This document shows, one piece after another, positions 48,476 to 56,790 of a stretch of 64,000 nt of DNA; positions within the stretch are counted from its first letter, which is position 1; every line of letters starts with the position of its first letter. The notes beneath the pieces are model-generated. The model was given only the letters and a program-made list of their open reading frames with translations. It was not told the DNA's origin and searched no databases. The stretch comes from Poindextera sp041691315 (GTDB lineage Bacteria; Pseudomonadota; Alphaproteobacteria; Caulobacterales; Caulobacteraceae): positions 1 through 64,000 of the forward strand of contig JBEPUW010000020.1 of NCBI GenBank assembly GCA_041691315.1, in the 5' to 3' direction. A program made the position numbers and the translations under genes.

Positions 48476-49624
48476 ATGTCCGACTGGTTGACGGCACCCG
48501 AGACGCTGGCCCGGCTAAAAATCCGGCCACAGACCCTGTATGCCTATGCCAGCCGCGGCCGGCTGGAGGTGAAGCCCGACGCCGACGATCCGCGCCGCAG
48601 CCTCTATCGCGCCGTCGACGTCGCCCGGCTGGAGGGGCGCAAGGCGCGTGGCCGCAAGGCCGCCGCCGTGGCCGAAGACGCCATCGCCTGGGGCGAGCCG
48701 GTGCTGGCCTCGTCGATCACCACCGTCTTCGAGGGCCGCCTGTATTATCGCGGCCGCGACGCGGTGCTGCTGGCCGAGAGCGAGAGCCTGGAACGGGTGG
48801 CGCGGCTGCTGCGCGGCGGCGACGGCGTACGCATGAAGGAGCGGCCGACCGAGCCGGCGGTGACCTTCGGCGACGCGCGGGCCAGGCTGTTCGCCGTGCT
48901 GGCCGCCCACGCCGCCGCCGACCCGTCGGCCCGGGGCCGTGCGCCGCTGGCCCTGGCCGCGGAAGCCGCCGCCCTGCTCGACGCCGCGGCCGACGCCGTG
49001 GCCGGCCGCATCGTCGAGGGGCCGATCCACGTCCGCCTGGCCGAGGCCTGGAACGCCGGACCGGCCGGCGCCGACCTGATCCGCCGCGCACTGGTCCTGC
49101 TTGCCGACCACGAACTCAACGCCTCGACCTTCGCCGCCCGGGTGGCCGCCTCGACCGGCGCCTCGCTGGCGGCGGCGGCCCTGGCCGGCCTCTCGGCCCT
49201 GTCCGGGCCCCTGCATGGCGGCATGACAGCTCGCGTGGAGGCCTTTATCGGCGAGGCCGGCCGCGTCGGCGCCGAGGCCGCCGTCCGCGCTCGCCTGGCC
49301 CAGGGCCTGCCGATTCCCGGCTTCGGCCATCAGCTCTATCCGGCCGGCGACCCGCGCGCCGAGGCGCTGCTAGCGGCGTTCGCACCACCACCCGCCTTCG
49401 CCGCGGTGCTGGCCGCCGCCGAAACCCTGACCGGCGAGCGGGCCAATGTCGACTTCCCACTGACCGCCCTCTCCGCTTCGCTCAACCTGCCGCGGGGCGC
49501 GGCCTTTCTGCTCTTCGCGATCGCCCGGTTGGCCGGATGGCAGGCGCATGCGCTTGAGCAGCTGGCGGGCGGGCGGCTGATCCGCCCGCGAGCGCGCTAC
49601 ATCGGCGCGCTGCCGGCGCGTTAG
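48476..49624 (+). CDS. Citrate-synthase-like protein with N-terminal HTH domain
   Basis: A 382-residue fusion. Residues 1-60 form a MerR/excisionase-like DNA-binding domain (WLTAPETLARLKIRPQTLYAYASRGRLEVKPDADDPRRSLYRAVDVARL), followed by a citrate-synthase fold (VLASSITTVFEGRLYYRGRDAVLLAE..., LSGPLHGGMTARVEAF). The usual GFGHRxY is GFGHQLYP here, losing the arginine that normally contacts substrate. It may therefore bind a citrate-like ligand without efficient catalysis and act as a sensor. ATG 48476 is preferred; ATG 48470 and TTG 48458 are open upstream. It is divergent from the intact paralogue. Confidence 0.85.
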   Translation: MSDWLTAPETLARLKIRPQTLYAYASRGRLEVKPDADDPRRSLYRAVDVARLEGRKARGRKAAAVAEDAIAWGEPVLASSITTVFEGRLYYRGRDAVLLAESESLERVARLLRGGDGVRMKERPTEPAVTFGDARARLFAVLAAHAAADPSARGRAPLALAAEAAALLDAAADAVAGRIVEGPIHVRLAEAWNAGPAGADLIRRALVLLADHELNASTFAARVAASTGASLAAAALAGLSALSGPLHGGMTARVEAFIGEAGRVGAEAAVRARLAQGLPIPGFGHQLYPAGDPRAEALLAAFAPPPAFAAVLAAAETLTGERANVDFPLTALSASLNLPRGAAFLLFAIARLAGWQAHALEQLAGGRLIRPRARYIGALPAR

Positions 49625-49662
49625 GCCTATGGCCAACCCGCCGGAGCATGTTACGAGCCATT

Positions 49663-50466
49663 ATGCCCGATTGGTTGACCGCAATCGTCCTCGGCCTCGT
49701 TGAGGGCGCGACCGAGTTTGTTCCGGTCTCCTCTACGGGTCATCTGATTCTCACGAAAACCCTTCTCGGCTTGCCGGACGTGCCCTGGGACGTGTTCATC
49801 GTGCTGATTCAGCTCGGCGCGATCCTGGCCGTCGTCCTGCTCTATTTTCAGCGGCTGTGGTCGGTGGCGCTGCGCCTGCCCAGCGATCCAAACGCGCGAC
49901 GGTTCGTGCTCTCGGTCCTGATCGCCTTCCTGCCAGCCGGCATCCTCGGTGCATTGTTCGAAAAGCGGATAGAGGGGGCGTTCGAGAACCCCAAGCTGAT
50001 CTGTCTGTCGCTGCTGGTCGGCGGGATCATACTCTGGGTGGTGGATCGCTGGCGGCCGACACCGCGCTACAAGGACGCCATGCGCTATCCGCTCACGCTG
50101 GCGGCGGTGATCGGCCTCTTCCAGTGCCTCTCGCTGGTGCCCGGCGTCTCCCGCTCGGGCTCGACCATCGTCGGCTCCCTGCTCATGGGCAGCGAGCGTC
50201 GCGCGGCGGCGGAGTTCAGCTTCTTCCTCGCCATTCCCACCATGGTCGGCGCCTTCACCCTCGACGCCTGGAAGCACCGAGCGATGATCAACCTTCAGTA
50301 CGGCGGGCTCATTGCGATCGGCTTTGTCGTCTCATTTCTGGTCGGGCTGCTGGTGGTGCGGTTTCTGCTCGATTTCGTCTCAACGCGCGGTTTCGGGCCC
50401 TTCGCATGGTGGCGGGTCATCGTGGGGGCCGGGGGCCTCGTCCTCCTGACCGTGCTGGGGCGTTAG
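49663..50466 (+). CDS. uppP: Undecaprenyl-diphosphatase
   Basis: A 267-residue membrane phosphatase (BacA/UppP) that recycles undecaprenyl pyrophosphate for peptidoglycan synthesis and gives bacitracin resistance when overproduced. The two inverted-repeat signatures are GLVEGATEFVPVSSTGHLIL and GLFQCLSLVPGVSRSGSTIVGSLLMG, with the catalytic Glu, Ser and Arg residues. About seven hydrophobic segments are visible. ATG 49663 gives MPDWLTAIVLGLVEG; the ATG at 49648 adds five unneeded residues. Confidence 0.97.
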   Translation: MPDWLTAIVLGLVEGATEFVPVSSTGHLILTKTLLGLPDVPWDVFIVLIQLGAILAVVLLYFQRLWSVALRLPSDPNARRFVLSVLIAFLPAGILGALFEKRIEGAFENPKLICLSLLVGGIILWVVDRWRPTPRYKDAMRYPLTLAAVIGLFQCLSLVPGVSRSGSTIVGSLLMGSERRAAAEFSFFLAIPTMVGAFTLDAWKHRAMINLQYGGLIAIGFVVSFLVGLLVVRFLLDFVSTRGFGPFAWWRVIVGAGGLVLLTVLGR

Positions 50467-50468
50467 CT

Positions 50469-50560
50469 AGAGCGGGCCTACGGAAAAGTGCGAAGCGGTT
50501 TTCCGCCCGCAACCCGCTCTAACTCTTAGTGATCGATCACGGTTATGATTTGTGATCTAG
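50469..50560. repeat. AGAGCGGG-family intergenic repeat, copy 2
   Basis: AGAGCGGG (50469-50476) pairs with CCCGCTCT (50513-50520) around GAAGCGGTTTTCCGCCCGC, then TAACTCTTAGTGATCGATCACGG-like sequence runs into the converging sulfotransferase stop. It shares almost all of the first hairpin with the 43104-43212 copy but has a shorter, diverged second half. It probably serves as a terminator region between the converging uppP and sulfotransferase genes. Confidence 0.82.
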
Positions 50561-51469
50561 CTAGGCGCCCTCGCCGGTCGCCAGCCAACGGGCGCAGTCC
50601 GGTCCGAGCTTTTCCAACGCCATCCGCTCGTAGGCCGCGCTTTCCTCGGCCGACAGCACGTCGCGCCAACGGCCGTTGACGCCCTTGTTGATGAAGCTCT
50701 TGCCGCCACCCTCGAAGATCGCACCGCCCAGGGGCGCCACCTGGTCGCCGTGGGCCTTCATGTAGTCGAAGCTGCAGTGGTCGAGGATCGCCGGCCATTT
50801 CGCCGCCGGAACCTCGATGTCGAGGAAGGCCGCGATGCGCCGCATCTCGCCGGGCAGGTCGGCCTTCAGCGCGTTGAAATGGACCAGCATGACATTGGGC
50901 ACGTCGCGCGCCGCCCACCAGGAGGCGACGTTCTCCCACAGCGACCAGATCGGGTAGCCGTCGCGTTCCAGCCAGGTGCGGAAGTAGCGCCTTATGTCGG
51001 GGTCCGGCCGGTCGATGGGCGGGCCGACACGGCCGGGCGTATCATTGAGCAACTGGTACCAGAGGTCGTTGGCCTGGCAGTGGTGATTGTAGAACGAGAA
51101 GAGCACGTCGCGGCCGTCGCGGCCGACATAGAGGTATTTGGCCTTGGGCGAGAAGACCAGCGCGTCGAGCGGCAGGTGGGTTTTGACGACCCGCCGATGG
51201 GTTTGCGTCTCCAGCTCCGCCAGCTTCACCTCGGCGGGCGGCACGCGCAGATCGACCCATGGAGACAGTTCGTGGATGACGACGCTCTCATCGCCCTGGA
51301 ACACGAGCTGGCCGACGATTTGCTGGGTCCAGGTCGTGCCCGACTTGGCATAGGTGGCGATCACCACGTCGTCGTTGCGGAACGCGAACCGGTTCCAGAC
51401 GGTCGAATCCATATGGTGGTTGTGCAGCTCGCGCGTCTTGCGCGGCCAGGCGATCTCGGCTTGCGACAT
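50561..51469 (-). CDS. PAPS-dependent sulfotransferase
   Basis: A 302-residue sulfotransferase-fold protein of the cytosolic-SULT-like bacterial group. The 5'-phosphosulfate loop is VVIATYAKSGTTWTQQIVGQL, and the 3'-phosphate site YLYVGRDGRDVLFSFYNHHC. VVKTHLPLDALVF holds the conserved His region, and the C-terminal GGKSFINKGVNGRWRDVLSAEE matches the RKGxxGDW-like PAPS motif. The acceptor is unknown; bacterial members modify alcohols, lipids or sugars. ATG 51469 gives MSQAEIAWPRKTRELHNHHMDS. It is next to a decayed gene fragment and gadB. Confidence 0.88.
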   Translation of the reverse strand: MSQAEIAWPRKTRELHNHHMDSTVWNRFAFRNDDVVIATYAKSGTTWTQQIVGQLVFQGDESVVIHELSPWVDLRVPPAEVKLAELETQTHRRVVKTHLPLDALVFSPKAKYLYVGRDGRDVLFSFYNHHCQANDLWYQLLNDTPGRVGPPIDRPDPDIRRYFRTWLERDGYPIWSLWENVASWWAARDVPNVMLVHFNALKADLPGEMRRIAAFLDIEVPAAKWPAILDHCSFDYMKAHGDQVAPLGGAIFEGGGKSFINKGVNGRWRDVLSAEESAAYERMALEKLGPDCARWLATGEGA

Positions 51470-51517
51470 GGTTTCCCCTTGGTCCCAGCGCCAGTGACGA
51501 ACAGATGGAGACGGCGG

Positions 51518-51612
51518 TCAAGCGCCGGCTGTGTTGAGCTCGACCAGGTCCGCCCCCTTGCGGTAGCGGCCGAGATCGTTCGGCAGGATGGCCCCCAGCG
51601 CCGTCGGCTGCA
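51518..51612 (-). pseudogene. 3'-end remnant of an NDUFA9-like gene
   Basis: The minus strand reads PTALGAILPNDLGRYRKGADLVELNTAGA then a stop, matching PTTLEAILPTYLSRYRKGG..ADLVEAAPTGA at the C-terminus of the intact gene at 53873-54847. Nucleotide identity is strong over CTCGACCAG, CGGTAGCGGC and GGCAGGATGGC blocks, with a 9-base gap. Upstream of codon PT the similarity ends. The remnant has the same strand and orientation as the intact gene, and the two form a direct repeat around gadB-marC. Confidence 0.72.
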
Positions 51613-51751
51613 GGGGATCACCGCAGCCTGGACCGGCTCGGCCGGCTGATGATGGGCCAACCGGCGAGTCGCGACGGTGGCGTTGCCCGGCCTTCGCCTT
51701 ATGGTGGGCCTGGGGGCGGCGTCGGCGCGACCTCGCATTCGGGAGACCATC

Positions 51752-53152
51752 ATGTCGCTTCGGTCGCGCAAAGACCTCAAGTCCGGCGTCAACGACACGC
51801 TGTCTGGCCGCGTCGCGCTTGAGCATCCGATTCCGAAGTACCGCTTTCCGGCGCACGAGGGCCAGCCGGCCGACATCTACCAGGTGGTCTCGGACGAACT
51901 CTATCTCGACGGCAATGCGCGCCAGAATCTGGCGACCTTCTGCCAGACCTGGGAGGAGCCGGAGCTGCATCGGCTGATGGAGCTGTCGATCGACAAGAAC
52001 ATGATCGACCGGACCGAATATCCGCAGACGGCGGAAATCGAGATCCGCTGCGCCCAGATGCTGGCGGATCTGTGGAACGCGCCTGCCGGCGCCAATCCGA
52101 TCGGGACCTCAACCGTCGGCTCGTCGGAGGCCTGCATGCTGGCCGGCATGGCCGCCAAGTGGCGCTGGAAGGCGCGGCGCCAGGCCGAGGGCAAGCCGAC
52201 CGACAAGCCGAACCTGGTCTGCGGCCCGGTGCAGGTCTGCTGGGACAAGTTCTGCGTCTATTGGGAGATCGAGAAGCGGGAAGTCCCCATGCGTCCGGGC
52301 TCCTACAGCATGGATCCCGAGAGCATGCTGGCCGCCGTCGATGAGAACACCATCGCGGTCGTCCCCACCCTGGGCGTCACCTATACCGGCCAGTACGAGT
52401 TCGTTGAGCCGATGGCCGCCGCACTCGACGACCTGCAGGCGCGGACAGGCCTGGATATCGACATCCACGTCGACGGGGCCAGCGGCGCCTTCCTGGCCCC
52501 GTTCACCGCGCCGGACATGAAGTGGGACTTCCGGCTGCCGCGGGTGAAATCGATCAGCACCTCTGGCCACAAGTACGGCCTGGCGCCGGTTGGCGTCGGC
52601 TGGGTGGTCTGGCGCGACACCGTCGACCTGCCGTCAGAATTGGTGTTCTCCGTCCCCTATCTCGGCGGGTCCGTGGGCACTTTCGGCATCAACTTCTCCC
52701 GTCCGGCTGGGCAGGTCATCGCCCAGTACTACAACTTCCTCAGGCTGGGTCGCGCCGGCTACAGGCGCGTGCACAAGACCTGCTACGACACCACGCGCTG
52801 GCTCTCGCGCGAACTGGCCAGGCTCGGCCCCTTCGACTTCATCTGCGACGGCGACCCCGCCTGCAGCATCCCGGCCGTCTGCTTCATGATCAAGGCCGGC
52901 GCGGATTGCCCCTACACGCTCTACGATCTGTCCGATCAGCTGACGCGGCGCGGCTGGCAGGTTCCGGCCTTTCCGCTGAACGGCGAGGCGAAGGACATCA
53001 CGGTGATGCGGATCATGGTCCGCCAAGGGGTCAGCCGCGACATGGCCGGTCTCCTGGTCACCGATTTCGAGCGCGCGATCGCCCATTTCGACACCCACCC
53101 GGTCGTCGTTCCGCTGACGGAACACGACATCGCCGGCCACAACCACAATTGA
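51752..53152 (+). CDS. gadB: Glutamate decarboxylase
   Basis: A 466-residue PLP enzyme converting glutamate to GABA and consuming a proton, the same length as E. coli GadA/B. Motifs: GTSTVGSSEACMLAGMAAKWRWK, VVPTLGVTYTGQYEFVEP, IHVDGASGAFLAPF (Asp241) and the PLP lysine K274 in STSGHKYGLAPVGVGW. The C-terminal EHDIAGHNHN resembles the pH-sensing tail region of E. coli GadB, which ends with a His. No GadC antiporter gene is adjacent; a MarC-like membrane protein follows after 21 bp. ATG 51752 follows GGGAGACC. It is probably an acid-stress enzyme. Confidence 0.95.
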   Translation: MSLRSRKDLKSGVNDTLSGRVALEHPIPKYRFPAHEGQPADIYQVVSDELYLDGNARQNLATFCQTWEEPELHRLMELSIDKNMIDRTEYPQTAEIEIRCAQMLADLWNAPAGANPIGTSTVGSSEACMLAGMAAKWRWKARRQAEGKPTDKPNLVCGPVQVCWDKFCVYWEIEKREVPMRPGSYSMDPESMLAAVDENTIAVVPTLGVTYTGQYEFVEPMAAALDDLQARTGLDIDIHVDGASGAFLAPFTAPDMKWDFRLPRVKSISTSGHKYGLAPVGVGWVVWRDTVDLPSELVFSVPYLGGSVGTFGINFSRPAGQVIAQYYNFLRLGRAGYRRVHKTCYDTTRWLSRELARLGPFDFICDGDPACSIPAVCFMIKAGADCPYTLYDLSDQLTRRGWQVPAFPLNGEAKDITVMRIMVRQGVSRDMAGLLVTDFERAIAHFDTHPVVVPLTEHDIAGHNHN

Positions 53153-53173
53153 TCCAACCGGTCAGGACAGGCC

Positions 53174-53869
53174 TTGTCGATAACCCTGGCGCAACTGCCG
53201 ATGACGACGTTCGCGGGCGCCTTCCTGCTCGCCTTCCCGACGCTGTTCTCGATCGTCAATCCGTTCGGCTCAGCCCTGATCTTCAAGGAACTGACCTCGG
53301 ATCGGTCGCTTTCCGAACGGCACTACCTGGCCCGCCGGATAGGGCTCTACGTGGCCTTCCTGCTGATTGGCTCGATGTGGATCGGCGGGTTCGTCCTGGC
53401 CTTCTTCGGCATCAGCCTCGGCGCCCTGCGCATCGCCGGCGGCTTGGTGGTCACGGTGAGCGCCTGGGGCCTCTTGATGGAGCCTCAGAAGCACGAGGAT
53501 CGAAAGGTCGCGGACGCCGCCCCAACGCATGGCGACCCGGACGACGTCGCCTTCTTCCCCTTAACGATGCCGCTCACCACCGGCCCCGGGACCATCGCCA
53601 TCACCATCGCCCTGGCCTCGCAGCAGCCCGCCGACGGCGTCGGCAAGATCGCCTACATGGCCGGTGCGAGCCTCGCGGTGCTGTCGATCGCGGCCCTGGT
53701 GTGGATATCCTATGCCTGGTCGGACCACGTGGTCGCCACTCTCGGACATCGTGGCGCACGGATCGTCTCGCGGCTCACCGCCTTCATCCTGCTCTGCGTC
53801 GGCGTCCAGATCATCAGCACCGGGGTCATCAGCCTGGCGGCGACCATTCTGCCGCCGGCGCACGGCTGA
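53174..53869 (+). CDS. MarC-family membrane protein
   Basis: A 231-residue protein with about six hydrophobic segments and MarC/UPF0056 signatures: FPTLFSIVNPFGSALIFKELTSDRS at the N-terminus and FFPLTMPLTTGPGTIAITIALAS in the middle. The family's transport function has not been established; it was once misassigned to multidrug resistance. TTG 53174 keeps the first helix whole; ATG 53201 is an alternative. It lies 21 bp after gadB, so is probably co-transcribed and might support GABA/glutamate exchange or acid stress, but that is an inference. Confidence 0.88.
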   Translation: MSITLAQLPMTTFAGAFLLAFPTLFSIVNPFGSALIFKELTSDRSLSERHYLARRIGLYVAFLLIGSMWIGGFVLAFFGISLGALRIAGGLVVTVSAWGLLMEPQKHEDRKVADAAPTHGDPDDVAFFPLTMPLTTGPGTIAITIALASQQPADGVGKIAYMAGASLAVLSIAALVWISYAWSDHVVATLGHRGARIVSRLTAFILLCVGVQIISTGVISLAATILPPAHG

Positions 53870-53872
53870 GGG

Positions 53873-54847
53873 CTATCCGGCGCCCGTTGGCGCGGCCTCG
53901 ACCAGATCGGCGTACTGGCCGCCCTTTCGGTAGCGGCTGAGATAGGTGGGCAGGATGGCTTCAAGCGTCGTCGGCGCCACGCCGAGCGCCTCCAACCCGA
54001 CGCTGCCTGGGCTGACCACATTGTCCGAGCGCAGGCTTGCGACCTGGTCGGTGGTCAGGATCGGCGCCATCAGCATCGCCTGCAGGTCGCCGGCCATGCC
54101 GATCAGGCTGGCGGCGGCGAACGGGATCGGCAGCAGCATCGGCCGGCGCTCGGTGACGTCCAGGATCAGCCGCATGAGGTCCGCAAAGCTGTAGACGCTC
54201 GGTCCGCCCAGCTCGAAGGTCCGGCCGGCGGTACCCGGGTCGGCGACGCAGTGGGCGATGGCCGCCGCGACGTCGCCGACGAACACCGGCTGGAACAGCG
54301 TGCGCCCGCCGCCGATCAGCGGCAGCACCGGCGATGTGGCGGCCATGCGGCCAAAGCGGTTGAAGAAGTCATCCTCGGGTCCGAAGACGATGGAGGGCCG
54401 CAGGATCACCGCGCGGGGAAGATGCTCGCGCACGGCCGCCTCGCCCTCGGCCTTGCTGCGGGCGTATTTCGACAGCGCGTCAGGCGCGGCGCCCAGGGCA
54501 GAGACCTGCACGAACTGCGTCACACCGGCCTTGGCGGCCGCCTCGGCGATATGACGCGCGCCCATGCCGTGCACGCTCTGAAACCGCTGCCGGCCCTGTT
54601 CGCTCAAGACCCCGACCAGGTTGACGCAGGCCTGGGCGCCGTCCAGCGCCCGCTGAACCGAGGCCGGGTTGCGCACATTGGCCTGCGCCACCTCGATCTG
54701 GCCGACATCGCCCAGCATGCGCAGGCGATAGCCGCGGCCCGGCCGCCGCATGGCGGCCCGCACCCGAAATCCCCGTTTGGCCAGCGCGCGCACGACCTGC
54801 GCGCCGATGAAGCCCGAGCCTCCGAAGACCGTCACCAGTCCTTGCAT
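53873..54847 (-). CDS. Complex I NDUFA9-like NAD(P)-binding protein
   Basis: A 324-residue Rossmann-fold protein of the atypical SDR group similar to mitochondrial complex I subunit NDUFA9. LVTVFGGSGFIGAQVVRALAKRGFRVRAAMRRPGR is the cofactor motif, FVQVSALGAAPDALSKYARSKAEGEAAVRE the sugar-epimerase-like YxxxK region, and VILRPSIVFGPEDDFFNRF follows. It may associate with NADH dehydrogenase or bind quinone precursors. Its 3' end converges on marC three bases away, and a decayed duplicate of that 3' end lies at 51518-51612. Confidence 0.9.
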   Translation of the reverse strand: MQGLVTVFGGSGFIGAQVVRALAKRGFRVRAAMRRPGRGYRLRMLGDVGQIEVAQANVRNPASVQRALDGAQACVNLVGVLSEQGRQRFQSVHGMGARHIAEAAAKAGVTQFVQVSALGAAPDALSKYARSKAEGEAAVREHLPRAVILRPSIVFGPEDDFFNRFGRMAATSPVLPLIGGGRTLFQPVFVGDVAAAIAHCVADPGTAGRTFELGGPSVYSFADLMRLILDVTERRPMLLPIPFAAASLIGMAGDLQAMLMAPILTTDQVASLRSDNVVSPGSVGLEALGVAPTTLEAILPTYLSRYRKGGQYADLVEAAPTGAG

Positions 54848-54925
54848 GTCGATCGAGACTCCGCCTCACGCCTTCGCGTCCGGGCGGGGATAGCCGAGCG
54901 CGCTCCCAGGCGCAATCGGCGGGGT

Positions 54926-56638
54926 CTAAGCCGCCATACCCGCGGTCTGCATGAGCGCCCGCACGCGGTTGACGGCGTCGGGGGTCCTGGCGATTTCGGC
55001 GCGGATTTCAGGCGCCCGCATCAGGCGCATTGCCTCGGCCTTGGCGCGGTCGGCGGCCGGGCCGCGTGGGGCGGTCTCGCCGGCGGCGAGGCGGAGCAGC
55101 AGGGTCAGCCGGTTCACCACCGGGGCCGCGGCGCGCGACAGGGCGTGGGCCAGCCGGGCGTCGGCCTCGATCTGGCCGCCGACCTCACCGATCTTGAGCG
55201 CGATCGGACCCGCCTCCTCGGTGACGAAGCCACAGCGGAAGACCGAGCGTTGCAGCTCGGCAAGGGCCGCCAGCTTGGTCGCCGCCGAGTCCGGGCCGGC
55301 GCGCAGATCGGTCTCGAAGCGCAGCGCGCTGACGTTGGCCTGCACCCAGCGGCTGGCCTGGCGCTTGTTGGCGCCGCCGGTGACGTTTTCCGACAGCCAG
55401 AGCAGCGCCTCGACCTCGCCGAGCGGGCTGCGATCATGGCCGAGGAAGGCCTCGACGAAATCGGCGCGGACCAGGGTGCGGGAGCGGTTGATGAAGGCCT
55501 CTTCCACCTCCTCGTAGGTCAGGATGCGGCCCACGGCCGTGGTCAGCGCCATGGCCAGCGCGCGCAGCATGACGATCTCGCCCTCGGCGTCGTTGGGCCG
55601 CAGGCGCTTGGGACCGGTCAGCTCCTTCAGCACGCGTTGGGCGATCGCGGTGCGGACATTCTCGAAATAAGGCCCGTCCAGCCAATTGGCCAGGCGCGCC
55701 GCCGGACCTTGCAGCTGCGGCATGACCTTGGCGACCGCCGGCTCGATGGAGATGAGCCCATCGACCGCGTCGGCCGCGGCCAGCCGCGTCATCGCCGCCA
55801 GCGCGCCGCCCAGATCGAGATGCACGCCGAGCAGTTCCATGATCCCGGCCCGCGCGCCGAGAATCTCGGTCAGCGGGGTTTCGAGCCCATGGAAGGCCAG
55901 CGCGCGGGCGTCCGGCTCGCGCGGCGCCTGATCGGCGAGGTCGAGCAGCCGGTTGACCTTGCCGCTCCAGCTGGAGCCGGTGCTCATGGCCCGGGCGATG
56001 CCGCCGCCGAGCAGATATTGCTGATTGGGCTGGCCGACCAGCCGCTCGGCCGCGGCGGCGAAGCTCTCTTTCTCGAAGTCGGGGAAGCGGCCCTTGCGCT
56101 CGTCGCGCATCACCCGGTCGATGGTCGCCTGCACCAGCTTCTGAAAGTCGCGGATGACGTGGTGCACGGTCTTGCCGCGCGCCTGCGCCTCGGGAATGGC
56201 GACCTTCTGGATGGCGTGCTGCAGTTCAAGGCCGGTCGCCTCCAGCTTTTCGATCAGGTCGGGCCGATGCAGCAGTTCGAACGGCGTCGCCCGGTTGCGC
56301 GCCAGCCAGCCTTCCAGCAGCCGCCCGATCCGATCGCGCGCATGCAGCGTATAGAGATCGTGCGGGCTGACGCAGAGCGGCTCGAGGCCTTCTCGCGGCT
56401 TCTTGACCTTGCCCCGGTCGGGCTCGCCCTTGGTCAGTATGGTGACGGTCTTGAACTCGCGGGTCTCTTCGTCGAGCGTTTCCTTGGTCACCTTGACCGA
56501 GATGGCGCGATGTTCGGCGAGCAGCTCATCGGCGGACTCGATGGCGCGCGTACGGTCCTCGGTGGCCAGTTGCAATGACCACGACGAGCCGTGCTGCCGG
56601 CGAGCAAGGACTTCAAAGTGAACCTGGGCGCGATCCAT
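54926..56638 (-). CDS. Large helical protein of unknown function
   Basis: A 570-residue soluble protein with no motif I can name. Residues 1-75 look like a small beta-rich domain (VHFEVLARRQHGSSWSLQLATEDRTRAIESADELLAEHRAISVKVTKETLDEETREFKTVTILTKG). The rest is almost wholly helical, with repeated amphipathic segments and no membrane stretch. Length, codon use and a coherent charge pattern indicate a real gene; the antisense 775-residue frame is an artefact. It starts 152 bp from chvI on the opposite strand and may share regulation with it. Homologues are, as I recall, confined to Caulobacterales. Confidence 0.85.
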   Translation of the reverse strand: MDRAQVHFEVLARRQHGSSWSLQLATEDRTRAIESADELLAEHRAISVKVTKETLDEETREFKTVTILTKGEPDRGKVKKPREGLEPLCVSPHDLYTLHARDRIGRLLEGWLARNRATPFELLHRPDLIEKLEATGLELQHAIQKVAIPEAQARGKTVHHVIRDFQKLVQATIDRVMRDERKGRFPDFEKESFAAAAERLVGQPNQQYLLGGGIARAMSTGSSWSGKVNRLLDLADQAPREPDARALAFHGLETPLTEILGARAGIMELLGVHLDLGGALAAMTRLAAADAVDGLISIEPAVAKVMPQLQGPAARLANWLDGPYFENVRTAIAQRVLKELTGPKRLRPNDAEGEIVMLRALAMALTTAVGRILTYEEVEEAFINRSRTLVRADFVEAFLGHDRSPLGEVEALLWLSENVTGGANKRQASRWVQANVSALRFETDLRAGPDSAATKLAALAELQRSVFRCGFVTEEAGPIALKIGEVGGQIEADARLAHALSRAAAPVVNRLTLLLRLAAGETAPRGPAADRAKAEAMRLMRAPEIRAEIARTPDAVNRVRALMQTAGMAA

Positions 56639-56790
56639 CGCGTTACCGAACTCCTAAGTCCGGATACCATTGACCATCAGGACTTAAGACGCGGTTGAGA
56701 CGAACAAGCGCCACAGTTTGGCCAGCCGTCATTGCTCCTGTTGGTCGCAACCCCTAGTTTCCGGCCGAAATTCCGGCTCAGGACATCTCC

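Noticed and set aside
54251..56578. 775-codon plus-strand frame
   Set aside because: Antisense to the NDUFA9-like and 570-aa genes and crosses the gap between them; His/Arg/Gly-rich artefact.
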